The position numbers were made by a program, and so were the translations under genes. From positions 1 through 64,000 of the forward strand of contig JAUQQQ010000005.1 of NCBI GenBank assembly GCA_030549815.1: a stretch of DNA of 64,000 bases, written 5' to 3'. The number at the start of each line of letters is the position of its first letter. Position 1 is the first letter of the stretch. The stretch comes from a bacterium (GTDB lineage Bacteria > DRYD01). The notes beneath the pieces were generated by a model. That model was not told the origin of the DNA, did not search any database, and saw only the letters and a program-made list of their open reading frames with translations. Below are positions 27,711-36,117 of this stretch, piece after piece.

Positions 27711-28436
27711 TTATCCAAATCCGAATAGTTTCTTAACGCCTTCAAAAATTCCTTTACCTACCTCAACTATTCCACCAACTATACCGCCTGCTACTTTACC
27801 GATAAATCCTCCAACTGCTTGACCAAGGGCACTTCCTCCAATACTACCAACAATACCTCCAAGTAATCCACCAACCAATGTTCCAACACCTGGGAATATA
27901 GCAGTTCCTAAGGCAGCCCCGATAGATGCACCTGCTTGCCAACCAACAAATCCTCCGGCAATTCCACCTACTGTTCCACCAACAGATCCACCAATTGCCA
28001 TACCATAATCTATTGCATTAGGTGGTTGTAATGGAGCAGGGAAAGGAGGTAATCCTCCAAGTGGAGGAGGAAATCCGATTGGTGGATATGGCATTCCCCC
28101 AAATGGAGGTGGAAGTGGAGAACCACAATATGGTGGGAAAGAAGGAACTCCACCAAAACCTGGGAATCCCCCACCTATCGGACCAAATATTGGTGGTTGA
28201 TGGCAACCACATTGTTGTGATTGCAATAATTGAATTAGTAACATTATTAATTGTATTATAATGAATGGTGGTATTTGTGGTTGGCAACAACCACCTGGCA
28301 TTATACCCATTCCTATGTTTATATTTACATTAGTTAAGTTATAAGCCCTATATGCATTTAATATTGTTTCCACTTGTTGTTGTCTTATAAGTGATAGCCA
28401 AGCTCCATCACCATACAATCCTGGTCCTGGCATCAT
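27711..28436 (-). CDS. Gly/Pro-rich protein with glycine-zipper C terminus, unknown function
   Basis: 241 residues. N-terminal helical part (1-45, YGDGAWLSLIRQQQVETILN), a Cys-containing segment (GGCCQPQ, CGCHQPP) around a short hydrophobic helix (60-72), a Pro/Gly/Phe region (80-140), then a long Gly/Ala/Val glycine-zipper (145-225: GGSVGGTVGGIAGGFVG and more) and amphipathic end GKGIFEGVKKLFGFG. Glycine zippers insert in or line membranes. No signal peptide. AGGAGGTG lies before the start and a strong terminator follows, so it is an independently expressed, well-translated gene. It is richer in G+C than its neighbours because of Gly/Pro codons. Function unknown. Confidence 0.8.
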   Translation of the reverse strand: MMPGPGLYGDGAWLSLIRQQQVETILNAYRAYNLTNVNINIGMGIMPGGCCQPQIPPFIIIQLIMLLIQLLQSQQCGCHQPPIFGPIGGGFPGFGGVPSFPPYCGSPLPPPFGGMPYPPIGFPPPLGGLPPFPAPLQPPNAIDYGMAIGGSVGGTVGGIAGGFVGWQAGASIGAALGTAIFPGVGTLVGGLLGGIVGSIGGSALGQAVGGFIGKVAGGIVGGIVEVGKGIFEGVKKLFGFG

Positions 28437-28509
28437 ATTTTTTCACCTCCTATTTTTTTCTTCATTATATATATAACATAAACATAAAAAAATGAAAATA
28501 TTCTGAACC

Positions 28510-28530
28510 TTTTTTAACATTTTTTTTACA
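28510..28530. repeat. Tandem T-tract/ACA element between divergent genes
   Basis: T6-AACA-T8-ACA, differing by one base from the 21-base element at 48423-48443. It lies between the divergent genes starting at 28436 (minus) and 28619 (plus). A TATAAT-like box toward the minus-strand gene is seen near 28465. Confidence 0.5.
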
Positions 28531-28618
28531 TTTCTATTTACTATTGTAAAATAAGTAAAGTATTCAAAAAAAAGGAAAGAGATAATGAATAGTGAAAAAT
28601 ATAAATGAAAAGTAAAAA

Positions 28619-29245
28619 ATGGGTAAGATTTATATTTTTCCACTGATTAATGTTGTACTAATGCCCGGAAACATAGTGGGAATAATTATTAATGATGAAA
28701 AATTATTGAATAATCTTTCATCTCATGAAAGGAAATTTATAGCATCTTTAGTTAAAGATGAAAAAAAATTAGAGCTTAATGATTACGGATGTTTATGCGA
28801 AATAATAGGAATGCAAAAGTTATCTAAAAATACTTTTATCTTACAATTAAAAGTATCAAAAAGAGTAAAAATAGGAAAAATAGAATTCGATGATATATAC
28901 CCATTTACAGAAAATTACAAAGTATTAGAAGAAAATATAGAAGATGATCCTATTACCAAAGAAAAGCTTCTTAGTTTAGCACAAAAATATATACCCTTCC
29001 TTAACTACGAAAACATTTCATCTTTAAGGGACAAAGATCTATGCTCCTTAACAGATATTATCGTTTCTATAATGAAAGCTAATATAAAGATAAAACAACA
29101 ATTTTTAGAAGAACCTATGTGTTTAATAAGAGCCCAAAAACTAATAGAATTATTAGAACAAATATTGAAAAGATGGCCAGGTAAAATAATTATCCTGAAA
29201 AGCTTCCTACCAAAACCATTACCAACAACCATTTACCTAACATGA
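28619..29245 (+). CDS. LON N-terminal-domain protein (no protease domain)
   Basis: 208 residues matching the substrate-binding domain of Lon: PLINVVLMPGNIVGIII at the start, then CLCEIIGMQKLSKNTFILQLKVSKRVKIG and a helical second half. ATPase and protease domains are absent. Stand-alone LON-domain proteins are common and mostly uncharacterised. The start is ATG 28619 with a weak GAAAAG. It overlaps minC by 4 bases, which ties it to the Min operon. Confidence 0.82.
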   Translation: MGKIYIFPLINVVLMPGNIVGIIINDEKLLNNLSSHERKFIASLVKDEKKLELNDYGCLCEIIGMQKLSKNTFILQLKVSKRVKIGKIEFDDIYPFTENYKVLEENIEDDPITKEKLLSLAQKYIPFLNYENISSLRDKDLCSLTDIIVSIMKANIKIKQQFLEEPMCLIRAQKLIELLEQILKRWPGKIIILKSFLPKPLPTTIYLT

Positions 29246-30018
29246 TTTTAAAACAAGAAAAAGGGAAATTAATAATAAAAATAGATAAATTGGAACAAAA
29301 TGAAATAATAAAAAAATTAGAAGAATTTACAGTTAAAGGATTAAAAGAGATAGCAGAAAAAAACCAAGTTATACTCGATTTAGGTGACTTGGGATTAAAC
29401 GAAGATGATTTTAAAAACTTAATTAAAATTTTTTATAACTTTTCAATCCCTATTGATTCCATAAGAAATACTAACCCTATAACTAAAATGATTTCGATAA
29501 ATTATGGGATACCTGTGGATGCTCCTTCAATAATTAATACTCAAAATAAACTTAATCCTCGTGCTAATCCCATAAAAGATGAAATTCCTAAAATAAATAA
29601 TGATAAAACAAACAAATCTCAAAATTTATCTGCACCCACCTTGCCTAACCTAAACCAAGAAACAAATGGTATATTGATATACAGAAAAAATGTCAGGAGT
29701 GGTTCAGTACTGGAAAGTGAAAAAACAATTTTACTAATAGGTAACGTTAATCCAGGAGCAGAAATAAAAAGTTCAAACAGTATTATAATTTTAGGTAAAT
29801 TAATGGGGACAGCACACGCAGGATACCCTAATAATCCTAACGCAATCATCTTTACACTTAAACTTAAAAATCCTCTCATAAAAATAGCGGATATGGTAGC
29901 CGAATTCGATGAAGAATCTATAAAAAAACAAGTTAAATCCAGAGAAATTTCTAACATCCTATTTTATTCAGACAATAACTCCATAAGGATGGAAATAATA
30001 AAAGAACAAAAGGAGTGA
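29242..30018 (+). CDS. minC: Septum site-determining protein MinC
   Basis: Inhibitor of FtsZ polymerisation at the poles. 258 residues: a divergent N-terminal domain (1-95), a linker rich in Asn/Pro/Lys (100-140), then the beta-helical MinC C domain (145-240) with VRSGSVLESEKTILLIGNVN, PGAEIKSSNSIIILGKLMGT and the MinD-contacting AHAGYP. Followed by minD 8 bases later. Confidence 0.93.
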   Translation: MILKQEKGKLIIKIDKLEQNEIIKKLEEFTVKGLKEIAEKNQVILDLGDLGLNEDDFKNLIKIFYNFSIPIDSIRNTNPITKMISINYGIPVDAPSIINTQNKLNPRANPIKDEIPKINNDKTNKSQNLSAPTLPNLNQETNGILIYRKNVRSGSVLESEKTILLIGNVNPGAEIKSSNSIIILGKLMGTAHAGYPNNPNAIIFTLKLKNPLIKIADMVAEFDEESIKKQVKSREISNILFYSDNNSIRMEIIKEQKE

Positions 30019-30025
30019 AGGAAAA

Positions 30026-30841
30026 GTGGAAAAACTAAAAAGATCAATAGTCGTTACTTCAGGGAAAGGCGGAGTTGGTAAAACTACAATTACCGCCAAT
30101 ATAGGAGCTGCATTGGCAAATATGAACTACGGTGTTGTTTTAGTTGATGCTGACGTTGGACTTAGAAATTTAGATTTAGTATTAGGATTAGAAAATAGAA
30201 TAGTTTTTGATTTACTTGATGTAATAGAAAACAGATGCAGAAGTTATAAACAAGCATTAATAAAGGATAAAAGGATAGGTAATCTTTATCTACTTCCAGC
30301 ACCACAAACAAAACAAAAAGAAGACGTCCCAATAGAAAAATTCAAAGAATTAATAGAAGAAATAAGAAATGATTTTGATTTTGTTATAATAGACTGCCCT
30401 GCAGGAATAGAACACGGCTTCAAAATGTCAGCCGAAGCTGCAATCGAATCCATAGTTGTAACAACTCCCGACCTTTCGTCAATAAGAGACGCTGATAGAG
30501 TTATAGCTACTTTAGAATCTATGGAAAAAAATCCACCAAAATTGATAATTAATAGACTTAAGAAGCATATGGTAAAAAAATCTCAGATGTTATCAATTGA
30601 AGATATCCTCGAAACTTTAAATGTAGAATTATTAGGAGTTGTTCCCGATGATGAATATATAACCATCTCAACAAATAATGGAGAACCCGTAGTCTTAAAC
30701 AAAACTAAACCCCTTTATAAGTATTTTCATAACATAGCTCAACGAATTATAGATCCACAAGTCGCTTTAGAAAACCCATTCAATGAAGGAAACATTTTCC
30801 AAAAATTCGCCAGCTTAGTGGGATTAAAGAAACCAAAGTAG
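30026..30841 (+). CDS. minD: Septum site-determining ATPase MinD
   Basis: 271-residue membrane-cycling ATPase. Deviant Walker A GKGGVGKTT, VDADVGLRNLDLVLGLE, IDCPAGIEHG, and the C-terminal amphipathic membrane-targeting helix NIFQKFASLVGLKK. The start is GTG 30026 with GGAGTGAAGG upstream. Placed between minC and minE as usual. Confidence 0.97.
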   Translation: MEKLKRSIVVTSGKGGVGKTTITANIGAALANMNYGVVLVDADVGLRNLDLVLGLENRIVFDLLDVIENRCRSYKQALIKDKRIGNLYLLPAPQTKQKEDVPIEKFKELIEEIRNDFDFVIIDCPAGIEHGFKMSAEAAIESIVVTTPDLSSIRDADRVIATLESMEKNPPKLIINRLKKHMVKKSQMLSIEDILETLNVELLGVVPDDEYITISTNNGEPVVLNKTKPLYKYFHNIAQRIIDPQVALENPFNEGNIFQKFASLVGLKKPK

Positions 30842-30852
30842 GAGGGAAAATA

Positions 30853-31137
30853 ATGTCTCTACCTTCCTGGCTCGAAGAATTAATAAAAGTATTCAAAAAA
30901 GAAAAAAAATCATCCAAAATAGCTAAAGAAAGACTGCAGCTAGTTATAGTCCATGATAGATCACAAGAAAAAAATGAAACAATCGAGAAATTAAAAGAAG
31001 ATTTAATAGAATTACTATCAAAATACAGGGATGAAGTAGAAACAGAAGAAATGGATTTCGTTATAAAAGCTGATAACAAAAGAGTATCCTTAGTCGCATC
31101 AATACCACTAAAAACCAAAACTATTTCAAAACATTAA
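30853..31137 (+). CDS. minE: Cell division topological specificity factor MinE
   Basis: 94 residues. N-terminal amphipathic membrane-binding segment (MSLPSWLEELIKVFKK), the anti-MinCD helix/strand AKERLQLVIVHDR and the topological-specificity domain ending VSLVASIPL. GGAGGG lies before ATG 30853. The last A of its stop is the first base of the next gene's ATG. With minC and minD it makes a full oscillating system. Confidence 0.95.
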   Translation: MSLPSWLEELIKVFKKEKKSSKIAKERLQLVIVHDRSQEKNETIEKLKEDLIELLSKYRDEVETEEMDFVIKADNKRVSLVASIPLKTKTISKH

Positions 31138-32114
31138 TGGGAAAGTTAGAATATGCATATTCATGGCTTATAGCAATATTGGCTTTACTCGTTTCAATAA
31201 ACGTGGGTTCTATACTCACATTCTTCCTCTTTTTAACTATTTTCTCTACTTTAATAATATCTCTTATCTATCCCCTAATAATTAGAAAATATATAGAAAT
31301 AGAAAGATTTTCAATACAATCAACAAACATCTACAAAGGCCAAAACTTTAAAATTAAAATCTTTATAAAAAATAACTCATCACTACCAATTATACTACTA
31401 AAAATAAAAACAAATGATAAACATTTAGAACAAAAAGAGTCAACTATTTTCTATATAGAATCTAAAAAAATAAAAGAACATACCTTAGAATTAAAAGCTA
31501 TAAAAAGAGGTTTTATAGATAATTTAGAAATACTAATTAATATTAGTCTTTTCTTTGATTTATTCCCATCGATTAAAAAAAATATAAATACTTCTTTTTA
31601 TATTTATCCTAACTTCTCAGCAATAAATTATACCAATATTTTACCTTCACAAGACACAAACTTAGGATTAATATATAAATTAACAGAGGAAGGAGAATTT
31701 TTTGCAATAAGAGACTATCAATTTGACGATATAAAAAAAATATCATGGAAACATTGGGCTAAAACGGGAAAATTAGTAGTTAAACAAAAAGCACAGTACA
31801 CAACCCCAAAATTATTCTTCATTATATTTAACCTATCTACAGAAGAGTCTAAAGATGAAGAACTTGTAGAAAAAACTAATACATTTTTTAAATATCTGCT
31901 TTCACAAAATATAGAAATATATGCAACAACTTTAGAAAGACAAGATGAATACCAACACATAACAAACCTAAAGAATTCCTTAGTTTTTCTATCTAAATTG
32001 GAATTTTTAAAAAATAAAGAAATTCCAAGTAATATCAAAAAAATAAATGAAAATAACACATTCTTTATTGTTAATAAGGATCTAAATTTAAATGTCCCTA
32101 AAATAAGTTTTTAG
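31137..32114 (+). CDS. DUF58 family membrane protein
   Basis: 325 residues. Two N-terminal membrane helices (about 8-50), a beta-rich domain, then the DUF58 signature EGEFFAIRDYQFDDIKKISW followed by KHWAKTGKLVVKQ, and a vWA-like end. DUF58 proteins usually sit next to a MoxR ATPase and vWA/CARF-like proteins, with which they are thought to form chaperone-like complexes. Here the MoxR gene is at 42633, about 11 kb away. It is coupled to minE by a 1-base overlap, which is an unusual neighbourhood. Confidence 0.88.
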   Translation: MGKLEYAYSWLIAILALLVSINVGSILTFFLFLTIFSTLIISLIYPLIIRKYIEIERFSIQSTNIYKGQNFKIKIFIKNNSSLPIILLKIKTNDKHLEQKESTIFYIESKKIKEHTLELKAIKRGFIDNLEILINISLFFDLFPSIKKNINTSFYIYPNFSAINYTNILPSQDTNLGLIYKLTEEGEFFAIRDYQFDDIKKISWKHWAKTGKLVVKQKAQYTTPKLFFIIFNLSTEESKDEELVEKTNTFFKYLLSQNIEIYATTLERQDEYQHITNLKNSLVFLSKLEFLKNKEIPSNIKKINENNTFFIVNKDLNLNVPKISF

Positions 32115-32149
32115 AAGTACCATTTTGTCTTAAAAAATCATCCTAAAAA

Positions 32150-32170
32150 TGTAAAAAAAATGTAAAAAAA
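32150..32170. repeat. Tandem T-tract/ACA element upstream of pilin cluster A
   Basis: TGT-A8-TGT-A7 on the plus strand. Its reverse complement is identical over all 21 bases to the element at 48423-48443 upstream of pilin cluster B. It lies 65 bases before the start of the 32235 gene. Confidence 0.55.
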
Positions 32171-32234
32171 TTTTCAATCTATTAGGGAAAAAACAAAAAA
32201 TAACAAAATTTAAAATAGAGGGTGTTACTATAAA

Positions 32235-33833
32235 ATGATAAAAAAAAAAGAAGGATTTTACCTTTACTTATGGTTAGGACTTTTTGCATTATTTATTAGT
32301 TTTTTTGGTATCGTTCTATTCAATTACGTAGGAGCGGATATCAAAGCAACTAGGAGCATTTACCAAGACTCCAGACTCTACTATGATATAAAATCAATTC
32401 TAGTATCAATTACAGAAATATACAGAGAAAGTAACTTCAACTCCCCCAATAACCCTTCAATTCGAAGAGGACAGTATGAATACAAAAATGGATCAAAAAG
32501 ATATCAAGTTGATTATGAAATCAATCCATTAAATAGCACCCATTTACTAATTGAAATTCATGAGAATAACAAACTACGGGCAAGAGGAATTGTTAAATGG
32601 AGAGAAAACATAAGTGATTTTGCTCTTATTACAGCAAAAAATAATGAAGAGTTTAAATCAAATTCATTCTATTCTTCTGCAGCAATTTTCTCTAACACCA
32701 TAACTATACCCGAAACTAACAGATTTATTTTTAATAAAGTAGTAATAAATGAAGATACAATAGTAAATGGAATAGGTCCACTTAATAACCTACAGGAAAT
32801 GCAAAAATTTGCTCAATTTATCGAAATTAATAACTCTCTTAACGATATAATTCAATACTATAATCAAGTACTAAACGAAGTATATGACAAAATTGTTACA
32901 CCCTTAAACTCAACATATACTTCGCAATACTCTAATGCAGGAAATGTTGTTTTAACACCATATGGAGGAATATATATCAAACGAATAAATACACTTCAAG
33001 CAATAAAAATAAACTTCTCAATTCAAAATGGTAATCAAATCATAGAATTCTTCGGAATACAAAATAATAATATTACCGGTCGCATTGCAACATTTAAACA
33101 TATATTACAAGAACCTGACGTAGTTACCTTACAAAATGGAAATGAAGTAATTTCAAATGATAATACCATAATCAATAGCATTAGATCTCATAACCCCTAC
33201 ATAGTAATAAACCCCATATCAAAAATATTACAACACAATGATCTTTATACAATCTACACAAACCTAAATATGGATAACACCATAATATACAGCGAAATAC
33301 CTTTAGAAATAGGAAGTGATGGTCCTGACAACCCTAATAATGCTACAATAAACACAAAAATAATGATAATAACTCCTAACAATATTATCATCAAAAATAA
33401 CATCCTTTACTCCCACTTTAATAATCTATCAAATTACATTAATCAAATAGAAAACAATAATACAATCAATTTAAGAGATAGTAACGATCTATTACGAATA
33501 ATAGCAGATAACATAACTTTTGATACATCTGAATTCCAACAAACTGATACTAACAAAAATACAATGTGCTTGAATGGACAGTTTGTAGCAATGTTTAGTA
33601 GAAATAGTCAAGTGAGAATTACTAACCCTAGCAACATTTCCAATTTCTTCATCTTTGGATCTCTACAAGCATCACAGAGAATGAACTTTGATCAAAATTT
33701 TCAAGAAAGATATATATTAGATGGAAGACTTACTACTTTAGACCCAACTCTATCAATTATTATTGATAACATAGACAATTCTATATACCTTAATAAAGTG
33801 AGTGTCTTGGGAATAGAAATATTGAGCAAATAA
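32235..33833 (+). CDS. PilX/GspK-like minor pilin or exported pilus protein
   Basis: 532 residues. The N terminus (KKKEGFYLYLWLGLFALFI) has the basic leader, Gly and long hydrophobic helix of type IV pilin-like proteins, but no Glu at +5, as in PilX/GspK-type minor pilins. The rest is a large Asn/Ile/Thr-rich beta-type ectodomain. It precedes the Hint-bearing prepilin by 12 bases and is read as its operon partner. It is longer than most minor pilins (usually 150-350). The SD is GAGGGTG before ATG 32235. Confidence 0.72.
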   Translation: MIKKKEGFYLYLWLGLFALFISFFGIVLFNYVGADIKATRSIYQDSRLYYDIKSILVSITEIYRESNFNSPNNPSIRRGQYEYKNGSKRYQVDYEINPLNSTHLLIEIHENNKLRARGIVKWRENISDFALITAKNNEEFKSNSFYSSAAIFSNTITIPETNRFIFNKVVINEDTIVNGIGPLNNLQEMQKFAQFIEINNSLNDIIQYYNQVLNEVYDKIVTPLNSTYTSQYSNAGNVVLTPYGGIYIKRINTLQAIKINFSIQNGNQIIEFFGIQNNNITGRIATFKHILQEPDVVTLQNGNEVISNDNTIINSIRSHNPYIVINPISKILQHNDLYTIYTNLNMDNTIIYSEIPLEIGSDGPDNPNNATINTKIMIITPNNIIIKNNILYSHFNNLSNYINQIENNNTINLRDSNDLLRIIADNITFDTSEFQQTDTNKNTMCLNGQFVAMFSRNSQVRITNPSNISNFFIFGSLQASQRMNFDQNFQERYILDGRLTTLDPTLSIIIDNIDNSIYLNKVSVLGIEILSK

Positions 33834-33845
33834 GGGGGTGAATTT

Positions 33846-35123
33846 ATGAAAACAAAAAAAGGAATTACTATCGTTGAAGTCGTAATTAGTTTTACTATTG
33901 CTCTTATACTCATCATGTCCCTATATATGATAGTTTACTGGGGAACTAATACAAACACCATAAACAATAAAATAATAAGAATAAACAACGCAATGACTTT
34001 TATTCAACAAGATATGCTTAATAATACACCATTGTATTTCGAATTACAATCAAACGGTTCCATAAACCCTAAGCAAAATATCAACGATATATTAAAAACA
34101 AGATTACAACAATTCAAGTTAAATGATCCCATCATCATAAACGTGAGATTGGTAAGCTTTCAAAGAGAAAGAATAAACAATTCATTACAACAATTCAATA
34201 ATATATATAGAGTAAGGATAGAAATAGAATGGATACATAAAGGACAAAATAGACGTTATCAAACCGATTTTCTTATTAGCGACTATAGCCTAAAAAAAAT
34301 CTCTTCCTCACAAGATCCCGTATCAACCAGCCTTAGGATTAATTTACCAAATAACTACTATTCGCCCGTAATCAGAGAAACCTATGTTGATGGCATTCCT
34401 GGTGTTAATCCAGGCACTCCTTCTAGTCCAGGCACTCCTTCTGACCCAGGCACTCCTTCTGACCCAGGCACTCCTTCTGACCCAGGCACTCCTTCTGACC
34501 CAGGCACTCCTTCTGAGCCAGGCACCCCCTCTGACCCAGGTGGAGGTTTTGGAGGTGGAGGATGTTTTGAAAAAGGAACACTTATACCTGTCTGCAAAAA
34601 TGGAAAAATTTTAACCAAAAATATTGAAGATATAAATGAGCAAGATTTTGTTGTATCTTTCCATAATAACCAAATTATGCCCATAAAAGTCGAAAAGTTA
34701 CATGCACACGAAGGAGAATTCCAAATTGTTCAAATTCAAACCAAATCAGGATTGACCTTCAGAGCAACACATAATCATCCTGCAATAGTTAATAACTGTC
34801 TCAGAAAATTTGGAAAGCTACAAATTGGAGACTATATCACTATTCTAAAAGATAATCAAATAATTACCGACCAGATATCCAATATATCCACACAAATAAT
34901 CAAAGGTAAAGTATATTCTATTGAGATTGAATCAAATGAAAAATATTGCTATAACCACTTTATAGGAAATAATGATGCTTTTATGTTAGTAAACTGTGGT
35001 ATGATGAAAATTAGTAAAGTATTAGCTAATCTATGTGTTTCAACTCTTTCATTAATTACAAGCATAGCTATAGGAACAGTAGTTAAAACCTATGGATTAC
35101 CAGGAGGTTCACAAACAAAATAA
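33846..35123 (+). CDS. Prepilin-like protein fused to a C-terminal Hint (intein-like) domain
   Basis: 425 residues. Class III-type prepilin start: KTKKG/ITIVEVVIS, with Glu at +5 and a hydrophobic helix to about 32; ectodomain to about 180; a PGTPSD-repeat linker (about 189-232) and GGGFGGGG; then a Hint domain, Cys240 to Asn383 (144 residues). Hint motifs: block A CFEKGTLIPV, block B LTFRATHNHPAI, late block VYSIEIESNEKYCYNHFIG, and the end MLVNC, i.e. terminal Asn followed by Cys384. The usual penultimate His is Val. About 41 residues with a hydrophobic stretch follow. AGGGGGTGA precedes ATG 33846. Bacterial intein-like domains cleave or splice their own backbone; activity here is inferred. 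Confidence 0.85.
   Translation: MKTKKGITIVEVVISFTIALILIMSLYMIVYWGTNTNTINNKIIRINNAMTFIQQDMLNNTPLYFELQSNGSINPKQNINDILKTRLQQFKLNDPIIINVRLVSFQRERINNSLQQFNNIYRVRIEIEWIHKGQNRRYQTDFLISDYSLKKISSSQDPVSTSLRINLPNNYYSPVIRETYVDGIPGVNPGTPSSPGTPSDPGTPSDPGTPSDPGTPSDPGTPSEPGTPSDPGGGFGGGGCFEKGTLIPVCKNGKILTKNIEDINEQDFVVSFHNNQIMPIKVEKLHAHEGEFQIVQIQTKSGLTFRATHNHPAIVNNCLRKFGKLQIGDYITILKDNQIITDQISNISTQIIKGKVYSIEIESNEKYCYNHFIGNNDAFMLVNCGMMKISKVLANLCVSTLSLITSIAIGTVVKTYGLPGGSQTK
34410..34536 (+). repeat. 18-bp tandem repeat encoding PGTPSD linker
   Basis: Seven near-identical 18-base units (CCAGGCACTCCTTCTGAC type), encoding PGTPS followed by S, D or E. The middle copies are identical, which points to slippage or recent expansion. 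G+C is far above that of the flanks. Confidence 0.9.
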
Positions 35124-35355
35124 TAAAAAAGATACTATAGAGAAATTCCACGTAATGATAAATTACTAAAGAAATCAATACACATCTAAACTATAACCAA
35201 AGATTCATGATCACCATTTTCATTTTTTTAACCCTTCCAGTTTTCTTTCTACACTTTTTAAAGATAATTTTAGTTTATAGATAATTTTGTATGTTTACCA
35301 TGAAACATCTATTTGTTTTGATAAAAATTTATTATCTATTAAACCTTATAAAATC

Positions 35356-35571
35356 TCAATATTTCTTTTCTAAAATTGCATTAAATTCATTTTCACAATC
35401 ACAGCAACATTTGCAATAGTTACAGATTGAACATTTTATACCATAACAATCCAAACAATCACATTCTTCTTTATTTTTGCAAGAACAGTATCCACTTTCT
35501 GTACAACATCTACAGTTGTATCCTTCGCATTTACAATTCCTACACTTACATAATAACATGATTAAGTTCAT
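35356..35571 (-). CDS. Small cysteine-rich protein (metallothionein-like composition)
   Basis: About 71 residues with 19 cysteines, many as CxC, CC and CxxC (CKCRNCKC, CRCC, CNYCKCCCDC). No signal peptide. The composition is that of metal-binding proteins, but I cannot assign a known metallothionein family. ATG 35571 is used; ATG 35559 (reading MLLCKCRNC) is also possible, and neither has a good ribosome site, so expression is uncertain. The flanking 35124-35355 holds nothing I can identify. Confidence 0.5.
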   Translation of the reverse strand: MNLIMLLCKCRNCKCEGYNCRCCTESGYCSCKNKEECDCLDCYGIKCSICNYCKCCCDCENEFNAILEKKY

Positions 35572-35745
35572 CAAAAAACGTAGATTATCAACAATCCTTT
35601 CCTGATAACCTCACAATGGTTCGGACATTTTGTCATAATAAAACCCTTCACTTTACCACTACTTTAGTGATAACCAAATTATAAATCAAACTCTTTAACC
35701 CGCACATGTATACCAGCATTCTTGCAATGATTTTATTAAAAAATT

Positions 35746-36045
35746 TTAAAAAACTATTTGTAATTTAGTTAAATTTTGTCTATGTCCTCTTTTCTTTCTG
35801 TATCTTTTTTTGGGAGTATATTTGAAGTCTACGATTTTAGGGCCTTTAAAGTGTTCTAAAACCCTGGCTTTTATAGTTTTGTTAAGATAAGGCTTACCTA
35901 CTTGCAATTCTTTTCCATCATAAAAGAGTAACGTATTTTTAATTTCTATTTCTTTCCCCACTTCTTCATCTATTTTTTCAGTAGTGATTACTTGCCCATT
36001 TTCTACTTTGTATTGATGTCCTTTCACCTCTATTATTGCAAACAC
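35746..36045 (-). CDS. rplU: 50S ribosomal protein L21
   Basis: 99 residues beginning FAIIEVKGHQYKVENG, typical of L21, with IKARVLEHFKGPKI and the basic KKRYRKKRGHRQ. Start taken at GTG 36045, which has AAGGAG 8 bases upstream; the longer reading from GTG 36054 overlaps that site. L27 (rpmA), normally next to L21, is not in the following region. Confidence 0.95.
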   Translation of the reverse strand: MFAIIEVKGHQYKVENGQVITTEKIDEEVGKEIEIKNTLLFYDGKELQVGKPYLNKTIKARVLEHFKGPKIVDFKYTPKKRYRKKRGHRQNLTKLQIVF

Positions 36046-36117
36046 GCTTACCACTCCTTAACTTTTGGGTTCTATTAATAACAATTCTATAATCTTCCAA
36101 AACTGTCCTTCTTTAAT

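Noticed and set aside
28022-28261. Plus-strand open frame opposite the Gly/Pro-rich gene
   Set aside because: The minus-strand gene has a perfect ribosome site and terminator; the plus frame has neither.
34384-34614. Leu/Ala/Gln repeat open frame over the 18-bp repeat
   Set aside because: It is the other frame of the PGTPSD repeat; the prepilin-Hint frame is the coding one.
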